A DNA stretch of 54,281 bases from Armatimonadaceae bacterium (GTDB lineage Bacteria; Armatimonadota; Armatimonadia; Armatimonadales; Armatimonadaceae). Shown piece after piece: positions 1-9,751 of this stretch; within the stretch, counting starts at the first letter, position 1, and every line of letters starts with the position of its first letter. The notes under the pieces are model-generated. The model was not told the DNA's origin, did not search any database, and saw nothing but the letters and a program-made list of their open reading frames with translations. The stretch covers positions 1 to 54,281 of the forward strand of contig JAUJNC010000006.1 of assembly GCA_030446525.1 (NCBI GenBank), written 5' to 3'. The translations under genes were made by a program, and so were the position numbers.

Positions 1-70
1 ACCGGGGGTAACTGTCTTGCGGGATGTGGCCTTCGGCCGGTAACGCCTCTAGTATGAGAGGCTTTAGCGC

Positions 71-151
71 GTGGCCTATCTGACGGACACTAACTTGATG
101 TGGCGGCGCTTCCCGGGCATCAGGTTCGTGGAGCCGCTGGACGTTAAATAG
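71..151 (+). pseudogene. Possible PIN-domain (VapC-like) remnant
   Basis: A 26-codon frame opens with GTG and reads VAYLTDTNLMWRRFPGIRFV before ending in PLDVK and TAG. The opening resembles the first strand of PIN toxins (YLLDTN, with the metal-binding Asp), and the end resembles the last strand of such proteins (FPG-(I/V)-RF). The roughly 100 residues normally between them are missing, so this would be an internally deleted remnant. The frame is very short and the match rests on a few residues. It could be chance. Confidence 0.25.
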
Positions 152-221
152 GGAGGGGCGCTGATGTCTACGAAAGCCACCATCGTCTACAATGCTTTCC
201 CATTACGGTCGGGCAACAGGG

Positions 222-247
222 GGCCCCCTCCCAAAGAGGAGGGGGCC
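222..247. repeat. GC-rich palindromic repeat
   Basis: Perfect 10-bp arms (GGCCCCCTCC and GGAGGGGGCC) flank a 6-nt spacer just beyond the stop of the minus-strand gene at 257. It may serve as a terminator-like hairpin, though no T-run follows on either strand. It resembles the C-rich/G-rich hairpins near 9506 and 16466, which suggests a dispersed intergenic repeat family. Confidence 0.6.
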
Positions 248-256
248 GGGGCCGTG

Positions 257-799
257 TTAGTCGCGGTTGGTGAAATCCGGCATCGGCTCTGCCATCGGTT
301 CCGGCCCGGCAGGGCGTGCCGGTTCGGGCTGTGGCGGAGTGGGGCGCGGCGGTTCCGGTTCGTCCTCCGGCCTTTCCGCTTTTGCGGCGGCCTGGCCCCT
401 CATCCACTCCGGCAGGTGATCACGAATCACCTGCCCCAGATCTTTGAGCTCTTCCAGCCCCTGAAGGCCATTGAGGCTGCCGATGATGACGTTCGGGCTG
501 GAGCGCTGCGCTTTGTCGGGTCTCTCCTCCGCGTCCTCTTTGAGGTAACCGGCAAGCAACGAGCTCTCCACGCCGATCTCGTCGAAGCTGGATTCTTCGG
601 AAAGGGGCTGGAACAGGTCGGGGCTAAGAACGCCGAATTGCTCCAGGCGTTTCAGGACCGTGTTATGCCGCCGCGCCGCGCTGCGCGCCCCGTCAGAAAG
701 GCTGCCCGTCAGGCTGGCATGTCGAGCGACTTCCGCGATCTCGCGCAGCAGGTGACGCAGGCGTCGGATTTCGGCTCTGTTTGCGTTGTCGTCCGTCAT
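257..799 (-). CDS. Hypothetical protein downstream of ECF sigma factor
   Basis: The product is 180 residues with no family I recognise. The N-terminal half is charged and helical. The C-terminal 45 residues are rich in Pro, Glu and Arg (PEPPRPTPPQPEP) and probably disordered. No signal peptide or membrane segment is visible, so a classical membrane anti-sigma factor is unlikely. The ATG at 799 is preceded by GGAGG nine bases upstream, which supports this start. The gene overlaps the end of the sigma factor by about 107 nt, so the two are probably co-transcribed. A soluble partner of the sigma factor is a guess from position only. Confidence 0.6.
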   Translation of the reverse strand: MTDDNANRAEIRRLRHLLREIAEVARHASLTGSLSDGARSAARRHNTVLKRLEQFGVLSPDLFQPLSEESSFDEIGVESSLLAGYLKEDAEERPDKAQRSSPNVIIGSLNGLQGLEELKDLGQVIRDHLPEWMRGQAAAKAERPEDEPEPPRPTPPQPEPARPAGPEPMAEPMPDFTNRD

Positions 800-1391
800 C
801 GAAAGTATCCTCCGATTGTTCTTGTTGGGCGAGCCGGCGGCGCATCCGCGAACGCGCCTGATGCAGACGCCATTTCACCGTGGTGATGGGGAGCGATAGG
901 AAAGCGGCGATGCGCGCGACGGGCCACTCCTCGTAGTAGCGCAACAGCAGGAGGGTGCGATGCTCCGGCCCAAGCGTCGCCAGCGCCTCCGAGACAACCG
1001 TGCGCTCGACCTCCCGCGCGCACTCCTCGGCGGGACAGGCGGCCAGCTCACGGCTGTGCGCGATGAGCAGCCGGTCCAGTTCGGACGGCTCGATCACTTC
1101 GCTGTGACGCTCCCGCACCGCCACCCGTCGCGCCCGGTGCCGCGTGATCGCACACAGCCAGCCCGCGAACCGGGACGGCTCTTGCAGCTGCGGCAGCGCT
1201 TTGAAGGCCAGCAGGAATGCCTCCTGCGCGACGTCCTCGGCGGCCGCCCGCGACCCGAGGACCTGTTCGGCGATCAGAGTCACCGCGCCGCGGAACCGGC
1301 GCACGAGTTCATCGAACGCTTCCAGGTCACCGAGCAGTGCGGCGAGGACGAGCGCCTCGTCGCTGATATGCGGGTAGTGGCTTTTGCGCAT
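693..1391 (-). CDS. RNA polymerase sigma factor, ECF (sigma-70 family)
   Basis: The product is about 232 residues. Region 2 (residues ~15-85) carries DLEAFDELVRRFRGAV, then AEDVAQEAFLLAFKALPQL and RFAGWLCAITRHRARR, the core-binding and -10-reading parts. Region 4 (residues ~130-190) has LGPEHRTLLLLRYYEEWPV and an HTH, ARIAAFLSLPITTVKWRL, that would read the -35 box. The start is ATG 1391 behind GGAG. The last 35 residues look out of frame: a one-base indel near 800 would instead end the protein at the TGA overlapping the next gene's ATG, which is the usual ATGA coupling. The regulon is unknown. No obvious transmembrane anti-sigma factor lies next to it. Confidence 0.88.
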   Translation of the reverse strand: MRKSHYPHISDEALVLAALLGDLEAFDELVRRFRGAVTLIAEQVLGSRAAAEDVAQEAFLLAFKALPQLQEPSRFAGWLCAITRHRARRVAVRERHSEVIEPSELDRLLIAHSRELAACPAEECAREVERTVVSEALATLGPEHRTLLLLRYYEEWPVARIAAFLSLPITTVKWRLHQARSRMRRRLAQQEQSEDTFDDGRQRKQSRNPTPASPAARDRGSRSTCQPDGQPF

Positions 1392-1472
1392 CACCGGTCT
1401 CCGTGTTCCTGCTAATAAGAGTCACGGGGTGGCGCGGCGGATAGGCCGAATGTGCGAAAAGAACAAAAGCGT

Positions 1473-1503
1473 AAAAGCCCGCGACCGGCGGTCGCGGGCT
1501 TTT
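1473..1503. terminator. Bidirectional intrinsic terminator
   Basis: Perfect 14-bp arms (AAAAGCCCGCGACC and GGTCGCGGGCTTTT) with a 3-nt loop. The stem is GC-rich and ends in T4 in both directions. It lies between the minus-strand gene ending at 1535 and the upstream side of the sigma-factor gene, so it most likely ends transcription of the zinc-ribbon gene. Confidence 0.85.
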
Positions 1504-1534
1504 GCGGATACGGCAGCATAGGTGGAACGGAAAG

Positions 1535-2532
1535 CTACATCCCGATAAACGGGAGATTCAGCCCGCCGGCGCCGGACTTGATGTCGAACGAGCGCACGTC
1601 GTCGGGCATCGAGGTGTACTGGGCGCGGAGCTGGTCTAGCGCGGCGTTGGCATTGCGGTATGCCGTGTCCACGTCGACCGAGCCTTCCTTCGTGCCCTTC
1701 TGCCGGTACAGTTCGGCGAGGGTGTCCTTGGACATGGGCGTCGCCTGGCCGCCCGCCCCCTGGATCGAGGCAAGCGCGCCGGTCAGCATGCTTTGGAGCG
1801 CGCTCATGCGGGCGACCCCGGCTGTTAGCGCATCTCTGTAGTGGGAAGCGAGCGGCGCACAGGGGTCGGGCGGGATCTTCCGCTGGAACAAGGCCGCGGC
1901 GTTGTTCCATTCCTCGATCACCTTGCCGATGCCGACGACGGGGTTGTCCTGCGGCCTGGCGGATGCCGGCTCCCCGGTCGGGTCCGCGTTCAGCAAGCCT
2001 TCCAGGGCGCCCGTAGTGGCCTTCTGGGTGAAAACGGTCATCTCCGCCATGCCCCGGTATTCCAGACCGCGCCGCGCCGCCTCGAACTGCTTGAGCCAGC
2101 GCAGGTAGCCGATCACACCCGGGGGCATCGGGTTCTGGGCGGTCTGCGGCGCCTGCATCACCGGGGCACTGGGGGCCTGCGGGGCGGGGGCGTTCAGGAC
2201 GGGGGCCCTGGGCGTCTGGACCGGGGGCGCACTGATGACGCCCGCGGACGGGGTGGCGGGCGCCTGCGCGGAAAGAACCCCGCTGCGGGCCTTCCAGAGC
2301 AGAAACACGCCCAGAGCAGCGAGAACGACGGCCGCTGCCGCCGCGAGCGCGACCTTGCGCTTTCCGGCGTCGGCCGCCGACGGTCCCGCCGGCTCCGCCG
2401 CCCCGCGCGCCGCCGCGGGGCGGCTCCCCCTCGGGGCGCCGGTCGAAGCCCCTGGCGCGACCGTCTGCCCGCAAAGGGGACAGAACCGCGCCGCCGGGGA
2501 AGCTCGCCGCCACAACCAGGACATTTTGCCAT
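1535..2532 (-). CDS. Zinc-ribbon, single-TM protein of unknown function (one frameshift)
   Basis: The ATG at 2532 starts MAKCPGCGGELPRRR. After a one-base shift near 2485 the frame continues RFCPLCGQTVAPG, so the two CPxCG knuckles form a double zinc ribbon. A low-complexity Ala-rich linker and a transmembrane helix (VALAAAAAVVLAALGVFLLW) follow, then a Pro-rich stretch with repeated AP/APQ motifs. The C-terminal domain of about 200 residues is helical. This layout (N-terminal zinc ribbon, TM, long outer domain) is common in bacterial membrane proteins of unknown function. Transcription would end at the hairpin at 1473-1503. A TATAAT on the minus strand at 2681-2686 is a possible -10 box. Confidence 0.7.
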
Positions 2533-2800
2533 CGTGCTGCTCCTCCCCTTCAAGACGGCGCGGGCCGGGGGAAGGGTTCCCCTTCCCCGCCGGCGGCCTT
2601 ATTCTTCGAACTCTAGCGTGCCCAGGGCGAACGGGCCGGAGACCTGTTTCCGGCTCTGTGACCGCGCCGCTTGCGGGGCTATTATACCCGAAGAAGCGGC
2701 CGCGCGGCCGTGAAGCGGCCGACGGCATAGACACGGGACCCGTGGCGGCGCTACAATATAGCCGGCACCACGGACCCATTCGGAAAGGGACCCTCACCAT

Positions 2801-3190
2801 GTGGCACCGTTTTTCCGGGGCATGCGGCAGGCCGTCTTTCATGCCCTGGAGCAGGCCGATCGGCGCGGCGCGAAGGACATCGCCACCGCGGACCTGCTGC
2901 TCGGCATGGCGCGCGTGACAGACTGCAGCGCCGCCACCCTCTTGAAGCGCCTGGGCGTCACCCCGGAGCGCCTCGATCAGCAGACGCGGGCGGGCGAGGA
3001 GCCGGCGGAGGGGGCGGGACGGACGTTGACCCCTGATGCGCGGCGCGCGGTGGAGCAGGCCTACGCCCTGGCAGCGGAGATGGGGACGACTACATCGGCA
3101 CGGAGCATCTGCTCCTCGCCCTTGTCCGGCAGCGCGGCGGCGTCGCGGGCCGCGCGCTCGGGCAAACTCGGGCTGAGCATGGATACCGCC
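2801..3190 (+). CDS. Clp N-terminal domain (two repeats), probably fused to the P450 downstream
   Basis: Translation from GTG 2801 gives an FRGMRQAVFHALEQADRRG repeat followed by IATADLLLGMARVTDCSAA, the first Clp_N repeat. The second repeat reads LTPDARRAVEQAYALAAEMG and, after restoring one base near 3083 (GGGG where GGGGG is expected), DDYIGTEHLLLALVRQRGG. Clp_N domains bind substrates or adaptors in ClpA/B/C, but no AAA+ module follows. The reading frame continues, with further indels, straight into a cytochrome P450 with no recognisable stop or new ribosome site. ATG 2799 is an alternative start in another frame. Confidence 0.65.
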
Positions 3191-3379
3191 GCCCGCGAGC
3201 CTGCTGCGCTCGCAGAAGCGGCGCGTCCGCCTTCCCGCGGGGGTCGTCGTGCCGGGCCACCGCGTTCGGCAGGTGACGGGATCGCCCGTGCCCTGGCGGG
3301 GGCGCGCCGGGCAGCTTGCTTTCCTGGCGGCCCGCCGCCATGCGCCGTTTGTTCGGTACGTCGTGCTTCGCAAACGGAC

Positions 3380-4557
3380 GCTGCAGAACCCGTACCCGTT
3401 CTACCGCCGGCTGCGCAGGGACCCTTTTACTTCGACGACCTCATCGGCTCCTGGTTCGTGACGGGTCATCCGGAGGGTCGCGATCCTGCAGGAGCCGCGG
3501 CTGACCGCGCAGCAGCCTCCGCATGACGTACGGCCAGGAGGCGCTGCCCCCCTGGTGGGGCAGGAGTTCAACGTCCTGAACGGCGCCCTCGCCAGGCAGA
3601 TGCTGTTTCAGGACCCGCCGCACCAGACGCGCCTCCGGTCGCTGGTCAGCAGGCAGTTCACGCCGCGGGTTATCGAAGCGATGCGCGCGCAGATCCAGCA
3701 GGTCACGGACGGCCTGCTCGACGCGGTGGAAAACACGGGGCGCATGGATGTGATCCGTGACCTCGCCTTCCCCTGCCCGTCGTGGTGATCGCAAGGATGC
3801 TCGGTGTCCCCGTGGGCGACCGCGAACAGTTCAAAAAGTGGTCGGATGATTTCGTCCGCTACATCGGGGGCGAGTCCACGCTCGCACAGGAGATGGAAGC
3901 ACGCCGGAGCCTGCTGGAACTCGGCGCCTACTTCCGCCAGGCGATCGCTGGCCTGCGGGACGGCAACGAGGAAAACCTGCTGTCGCTCGCTGCTCCTGGC
4001 GGCGGAGGAGCAGGGCGACCGACTGAGCGAAGAGGAGCCTGATCGCCAACTGCCTGCTGATCCTGGCGGCCGGCCACGAGACCACGACCAACCTGATCGG
4101 CAACGGCCTGCTCGCCCTGCTGCGCCACCCGCAGCACGCGGGCGAAGCTGCGCGACGATCCGTCCCTGGCGGGCAAAGCCGTGGAGAGCCTGCTTCGGTA
4201 CGACAGCCCGGTACAATGGACCAGCCGCATCGCCACGGAAGACTTCGAATGGGACGGCCGGCGGATCAAAAGGGGCAGCGCGTCAACATCGGTCTCGCGG
4301 CGGCGAACCGGGACCCGGCGCGGTTCGCGGACCCCGATCGGCTCGACATCTGCCGCCCCGATAACCGGCACGTGGCGTTCGGCCACGGCCACCACTTCTG
4401 CCTGGGCGCCGCCCTCGCCCGCATGGAAGGCCAGGTCGCACTCGGCGCCCTGCTGCGGCGGTTCCCCCGCCTGCGGCTGGCAAACGAAGCGCTTGAATGG
4501 CAGGGCGACTTCACGTTCCGCGCCCTGAAGTCACTGCCGGTGGTTTTTGACGATTGA
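3380..4557 (+). CDS. Cytochrome P450, bacterial class (several frameshifts)
   Basis: The conserved order of a bacterial P450 is present across shifting frames: [14 protein letters not shown] at the N-terminus, the I-helix oxygen-activation motif AAGHETTT, the K-helix ESLLR (ExxR), and the haem-binding loop [17 protein letters not shown] with the Cys ligand. It would be a monooxygenase needing ferredoxin or another redox partner, none of which is nearby. At least five single-base indels occur (near 3480, 3770, 3985, 4050, 4145), two of them in the CTG context described in the findings. The C-terminus from 4216 to the stop is intact. Substrate unknown. Read with the Clp_N entry, because the two may be one polypeptide. 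Confidence 0.85.
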
Positions 4558-4646
4558 TCCGGCCCCACCCTTTGGTATCGCCCCGTGGTCGGGGTTATGA
4601 CCCCCTCCTTGCGCTCGCGCCCCCTGTGGCGTATCATGAGGGTGTT

Positions 4647-6265
4647 ATGTCTGACGAGCAGTATCTTTCTGAGGTCCGCCGGCGCCGGACGTTCGCCATC
4701 ATATCCCACCCCGACGCGGGCAAGACGACGCTGACCGAGAAGCTGCTCCTTTACGGGGGCGCGATCCACCTGGCCGGTTCGGTTTCGGCGCGCAAGAACC
4801 AGCGCAAGGCGACCTCGGACTGGATGGCCATGGAAAAACAGCGGGGCATCTCCGTCACGTCGACGGTGCTCCAGTTCCCGTACAACGGCTACATGCTCAA
4901 CCTTCTGGACACGCCGGGCCACCAGGACTTTTCCGAGGACACGTACCGGACCCTCGTCGCGGCCGACAGCGCCGTGATGCTGATCGACAACGCCAAGGGG
5001 GTCGAGCCGCAGACCAAAAAGCTGTTCCCCGTGTGCCGCCAGCGCGGCATCCCGATCTTCACGTTCGTCAACAAGCTGGACCATCCCGGGCGCGAGCCGC
5101 TGGAGCTTCTGGCCGAGTTCGAGGACGTCTTAGGGATACGGTCGGTCCCCATCAACTGGCCCATCGGCGACGGGCCGGAGTTCCGCGGCGTCTACGACCG
5201 GCTTACCCGGGCGGTCCACCTGTTCACCCGGACGGAGCATGGGGCGCGGCCCGCGCCGGTCCAGGCGCGGACCTCCACGACCCGGCCCTGGAGCAACCTG
5301 CTGGGGACCGACCGCCTCGCCCGGCTGCGCGACGACATCGAGCCTGCTCGACATCGCGGGCGAGGAGATGGATGCAGGCAAGGTCGCCGCGGGCGAGATC
5401 ACGCCCGTCTTCTTCGGCAGCGCCGTCACGAACTTCGGGGTCGAGCCTGTTCCTGAACGCGTTCGTCGAGATGGCGCCGGGGCCCGCCCCCCGGCCCGCC
5501 GTGGGGGACCGGCACGTCCTGCCCGAGGAACAGGCGTTCCGGGGGTTCGTGTTCAAGATACAGGCCAACATGGACCCGCAGCACCGCGACCGCGTCGCCT
5601 TTTTGCGCGTTGTGTCGGGGCGCTTCGAGCGCGACATGACGGTTCTGAACCCGCGCCTGGGCAAGCCGATCCGGCTGACCCGCCCGCAGAAGCTGTTCGC
5701 CCAGGAGCGGGAGGTGATCGACGAGGCGTACCCCGGCGACATTATCGGGCTGACCAACCCCGGCGTGTTCGCCATCGGCGACACCGTCTGCACCGGCGCG
5801 CCGCCGGTCCGGTTCCGCGAGATACCCCGCTTCCTGCCCGAGCACTTCGCGGTCCTGCGCAACGTCAAGACCGAGAAATACAAGCAGTTCCAGAAAGGCA
5901 TCCAGCAGCTTTCCGAGGAGGGCGTGGTCCAGCTTTTCCACGAGATCGACGCCGCCCGGACCGAGCCGATCGTGGCCGTCGTCGGGAAGCTCCAGTTCGA
6001 GGTGGTGCAGTTCCGGCTCGAATCCGAGTACGGCGTCGAGACGCGTCTGGAGCCGGCTCCCTATGATCACGTCCGCTGGACCCCGGCCGACCCCGATGTC
6101 CTGCGAACCGTCCACTGGGTGCGGGGCGCGCGGCGCGTGGTGGACGAGGACGGGAACCCGGCCGTCCTCGTCTCCGGCGACTGGGCGCTCCGCTACCTGA
6201 TCGAGGAGAACCCCAGGGTCACCTTCCTCACCGCCCCCCCGGACGCCGTCATAGCGGCGAAATGA
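4647..6265 (+). CDS. prfC: Peptide chain release factor 3 (frameshifted)
   Basis: RF3 is the translational GTPase that recycles RF1/RF2. The G1 motif [10 protein letters not shown], the G3 motif DTPGHQDF and the G4 motif NKLD are all present in the first 160 residues. The C-terminal domains ([51 protein letters not shown]) match RF3 rather than EF-G. The corrected length of about 539 residues is normal. The frame breaks near 5250, 5290, 5345 and 5446. The last two are GAGCTG read as GAGCCTG. Restoring them gives a continuous RF3, so I regard the gene as functional with sequence errors. The start is ATG 4647. Confidence 0.9.
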
Positions 6266-6461
6266 GCCGACAGGGAAGCCGGCACGCGCCGGAGCATCTG
6301 GGCGACAATAACGCAGGTGTTTTCGGGTGCGCATGGCAACAAGGCTGGGGCTTGCGCATCAAAAAAGAGCGGTCCGCCCGCACCTACCAAAAAACGGTCT
6401 GGAACGCGCCGTCCGTGCACCACCCCCTGTAACTCCGTCACCCCTTTCGCCGTTGAACCAC

Positions 6462-6490
6462 TTGACAAATTCTGGCCGCCGCAGTATGCT
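6462..6490 (+). promoter_or_regulatory. Sigma-70-type promoter of the amidase-hydrolase-metacaspase gene
   Basis: TTGACA (6462-6467), a 17-bp spacer and TATGCT (6485-6490) lie 55 bp before the ATG at 6545. An AAGGAG ribosome site follows seven bases before that ATG. This is one of the best -35/-10 matches in the window, so the protease locus has its own promoter rather than reading through from prfC. Confidence 0.8.
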
Positions 6491-6544
6491 GGGGCACGCC
6501 TGGCAAAAACGGCTACACAGATGTCGCCGTGAAAGGAGCTCGCT

Positions 6545-9274
6545 ATGCCGCCCCCCTTCCAAGAGCTGACGCTGGAGCAGTTCGCCGATCTGCTCAGCCG
6601 CTTCCCATTCCAGCGCAAGATCAACGCCGTCCACATGCACCACACGTCCGTGCCGACCCGCCGCCAGTTCAACGGACAGGACTCCGTCGCCGCCATGTGG
6701 CGCCACCACACGCAGGTACGCAGGTTCCGCGACATCGCCCAGCACATCACCATCGCGCCGGACGGGAGGATCTGGCTCGGGCGCAACTGGAACCTGCCGC
6801 CGGCCAGCGCCGCCGGGCACAACGGCAACCGCGACGTCGGCCCGTTCATGTTCGAGATGGTCGGCGACTTCAACGTCGGGCGCGACCCGTTCCAGGACCC
6901 CCAGCGCGACACGGCGCTCCGCGTTGTCGCGCTGGTCCAGAAGCGGTTCGGGCTGGAACCGGAGGCGCTCCGCTTCCACCGGGAGCTGTCCTCCACGGAC
7001 TGCCCCGGCCACGCCCTGGACCGCGCGCAGATCGTGGGCGAGGTCCGCCAGCTTCACGAAGCCCCGCGCGTCGTCGAGGGCGCGCCGCGCGGCCTTTTCA
7101 CCGACGAGTCCCCCTTCCCGCCCGAGATGGACGCCATCAACGACGTGCTCGACGCCTTCCTCCGCAACGTTCCCGAAGGGAGCGATCCGCCGGACGCCGA
7201 GCCGGGACACGAGCGGCTTTCGGGCGGCGAGGGCGCGGCGCGCGACGGGAGCGGCGATGGGGCCCGCTCGTCGGGGCTTTCGCCGGGTCAACTAGACACG
7301 CTGCGCCCCCATGTCATCAACCTGAACGCCGGAATGTTTTCCCCGGAGGGGGAGCTAAAAACCGGCAGGGGGGACGTGGACGCGATCTTCGATGACTATC
7401 TCCCCAAGGCGCTGGAGGGCGCGCGGGCGCGCGGCGAAAAGCTGCGGATCGTCTTCTACGCGCACGGCGGGCTCGTTTCTGAGTCCAACGGCTTGCTGCT
7501 CGCCCACAAGCACGTTCAGTGGGGGCACAGCAACAATGTGTCCCCGCTGTACTTCCACTGGGAGACCGGGCTGTTTGCACCCATCGGCCAGCGCCTGCGC
7601 GGCGGCGCGCGGCGCGGCCGACGGCGCGACGGCTTCGCTGTCACGACCGACCCCGTGATCGAGACCACCGCGCGGGCGCTGTACGGACCGCGCATCTGGG
7701 GCGGAATGAAGCGCAACGCCGAGCTTGCCGTCGGCCCGGAGGGCGGGGCGCGCTATGTCGCCGAGCGGCTCAAGACCTTCTGCGACGCCCACGGCGCCAA
7801 TCTCGAGCCTGCACGCGGTCGGCCACAGCGCCGGCTCGATCTTCCACGCCCACTTCCCGCCCCTGGCAAAGGATCTGGGGGTGCCGTCGTTCCGGTCCGG
7901 CCATTTTCTGGCCCCCGCCATCCGCGTGGACACGTTCCACCAGCGGCTCGGGTCCCGGATCGGGGCGGGCAAGGGGATCGACCACCTCAGCATCGTCACC
8001 ATGCGCAAAAATTACGAGCAGGATGACCACTGCGCAAACATGTATCGCAAGTCGCTGCTCTACCTGATCTACTACGCCCTGGAGCCGGAGCGTAAAACGC
8101 CGATCCTGGGCCTGGAGATCAATCTGCGCGACGATCCCGCGCTGCGCAGGCTGTTCGGACTGGCCGGCCAGACGTCACCCGATGGCGAGGGTGATCTGGT
8201 CCGTCTCGCCGCTGGCGACCGGCCGCAGTGCGAGCGCCTCGACCACCCACGGCGGCTTCGACGACGACGCGCCGACGATGAACAGCGTCGCCCGCCGCGT
8301 TCTGGGCAAATCGGACACCGACGTGATCGCGGAGTTTCCCCGCGCGCGGGTGGGCGAAAGCAGCTTACTGTCCTGGGAAGGCCAGGTGGATTGGCCGGAG
8401 GAGATCGCGTTCCCGGGTTCGCCCGAATCGGGCTCGACGTTCGTGCCCACGCCGCCCATCGTCACGCCGGTTCCGCCGCTAGGCCCGGCGCAGCCGGGTC
8501 GGATCGGGTACGGGCAGCAGCGGCGCGCTTTGTGCGTGGGCATCAACCGATACTCGCGCGCGCCGCTGATGGGCTGTGTCGCCGACGCCGAGCGGTGGGC
8601 ACAGACACTGGGCGGCTTGGGCTTCACGCCGAGCCTGCTGCGCGACGGCGCGGCGACGCGCCAGGCGATCCTGGACCATCTGACCACGCTGGTCACCACC
8701 AGCGCGCCGGGCGATGTGGTCGTGTTCCAGTACGCCGGGCACGGCACGCGAATCCCGGACGACGGCGGCGATGAAGCGGGCGGCGACACGGGCAGGTACG
8801 ACGAGGCGATCTGCCCGTTCGACATCGAACAGGGCGGGTTCCTGCTCGACGACGACATCGCCGACGTCTTCGCCCGGATCCCGCACGGCGTGAACGTGAC
8901 CTGCTTTATCGACTGCTGCCATTCGGGGACGATCTCGCGCTTCGGCGTCGGCGCGGCGCAGAGCGCGCGCGGAGCAGAACGAGCGCACGCGCTTCCTGCC
9001 GCTCACGCCCGACCTGAAGGCCGCTCACAAGCGGTTCCGGTCTCGGCATGCCCGTCCCGCGCGCCCTGTCGGCGCGCGGCCCGGTGCGATGCGCGAGGTG
9101 CTGTTCTCCGCCTGCCGCTCCGAGGAGCTTGCCTGGGAAACCAACGAGCAGGGCGACTTTACCCGGCTGGCGACCCAACAGCTTCAGACCGGCACGGGCG
9201 GGCTGACTAACCAGGCGTTTCAGCAGCGGCTCGAGGAGGCATTCAGACGCAAGCGCCGCGCCAGCCCCGAATGA
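6545..9274 (+). CDS. Amidase/PGRP - alpha/beta-hydrolase - metacaspase fusion (three frameshifts)
   Basis: A corrected product of about 909 residues carries three catalytic domains. Residues ~20-190 look like an Amidase_2/PGRP fold with zinc-ligand candidates in VHMHHTSVPTRR and RELSSTDCPGHALD. Residues ~260-580 are an alpha/beta-hydrolase with YAHGG, the nucleophile elbow GHSAG and a likely catalytic His in TTHGGFDDD. Residues ~650-909 are a C14 metacaspase: RALCVGINRYS, catalytic His in YAGHGT, the acidic DGGDEAGGDTGRYDEAICP loop, catalytic Cys in DCCHSGT, and a p10-like end with SACRSEELAWET. Frameshifts lie near 7805 (GAGCTG read as GAGCCTG), 8170-8185 and 8965. All three domains are continuous once corrected, with no internal start needed. 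No signal peptide or TM is visible. The stop overlaps the next ATG. Confidence 0.8.
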
Positions 9275-9487
9275 CTGCGCCCCCCGCCGCCAAGGCGCTG
9301 GGCCTCCTCCAACCGCTGGCGTCATCGGCCGTGGCGGCGGGCGGGCCGGCAGGTGGCGATCGGCGGAAGCGTAGTATCCGCCGCTAACGGCGCGGCAGGC
9401 GGCAACGGCCACGTGGACGCCAGCACGCTGGCCCAGGCGCTTGCCCAGGCTCTGGCTCCCACGCTCGCGCAGGTGTTGAAGCGGTAG
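9271..9487 (+). CDS. Small Ala/Gly-rich protein between metacaspase and metallopeptidase (one frameshift)
   Basis: An ATGA overlap with the metacaspase stop starts MTAPPAAKALGLLQPLASS. After a one-base correction near 9350 the frame reads VAIGGSVVSAANGAAGG and ends in STLAQALAQALAPTLAQVLKR with TAG at 9485-9487. The product is about 71 residues. The middle is hydrophobic and Gly/Ala-rich, and the end is an amphipathic Leu/Ala helix with a basic tail. I recognise no family. Tight translational coupling to the metacaspase argues for a linked role, for example substrate, effector or regulator. That is inference. Confidence 0.55.
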
Positions 9488-9505
9488 CAGATTCTCGCCC
9501 CTCAC

Positions 9506-9530
9506 CCCCTCTCCCACGCTGCGGGAGAGG
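9506..9530. repeat. Palindromic intergenic repeat
   Basis: Perfect 9-bp arms CCCTCTCCC and GGGAGAGGG with a 7-nt loop, preceded by CCCTCACC. The element is intergenic and lies between the two small ORFs. The C-rich arm, short loop and G-rich arm resemble the elements at 222 and 16466. Confidence 0.6.
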
Positions 9531-9550
9531 GCGGAAGAGAGAAGAACACG

Positions 9551-9747
9551 ATGGCCGACTCCGCCCCCACGCTCCAGCCCTCGACCACCGAGGCCGTCGC
9601 CGCGGTCGCGCAAAAGCCGCGGGGACGTTTCGCCGGACGGCTCCTACGCCGACCGTGACAGCCTTTATGCCGGGCAGGACGGACTTCACCGTAGGCCCGG
9701 GCGTGGCGCGCGCCGCGCACGCCCGGGCCTACGAGCGTAAGCTCTGA
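9551..9747 (+). CDS. Small hypothetical protein, second in the pair (one frameshift)
   Basis: ATG 9551 begins MADSAPTLQPSTTEAVAAVA. After a one-base correction near 9625 the frame continues PTPTVTAFMPGRTDFTVGP and ends in RAYERKL with TGA at 9745-9747, about 65 residues. It is rich in Thr, Ala and Pro, and no known domain is visible. A 16-bp palindrome lies inside its 3' end. It sits directly before the metallopeptidase gene. Whether it is a true gene is uncertain, but the frame runs from a plausible start to a stop between two co-oriented genes. Confidence 0.4.
9690..9733. repeat. Perfect 16-bp inverted repeat
   Basis: Arms CGTAGGCCCGGGCGTG (9690-9705) and CACGCCCGGGCCTACG (9718-9733) enclose a 12-nt GC-only loop. 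The stem is exact over 16 bp. It either encodes the tail of the small ORF or is a MITE/REP-like insertion that supplied that tail. No T-run follows, so a simple terminator is less likely. Confidence 0.75.
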
Positions 9748-9751
9748 AAAC

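Noticed and set aside
1535..3373. 612-codon minus-strand open frame through the Clp_N region
   Set aside because: Only the part from 2532 down has protein-like motifs. The upstream part is an Arg/Pro-rich shadow of the Clp_N gene on the other strand.
6545..9274. Separate genes for amidase, hydrolase and metacaspase
   Set aside because: No ribosome site or start is visible at the domain borders, and the amidase and hydrolase share one uninterrupted frame. The breaks fit single-base indels.
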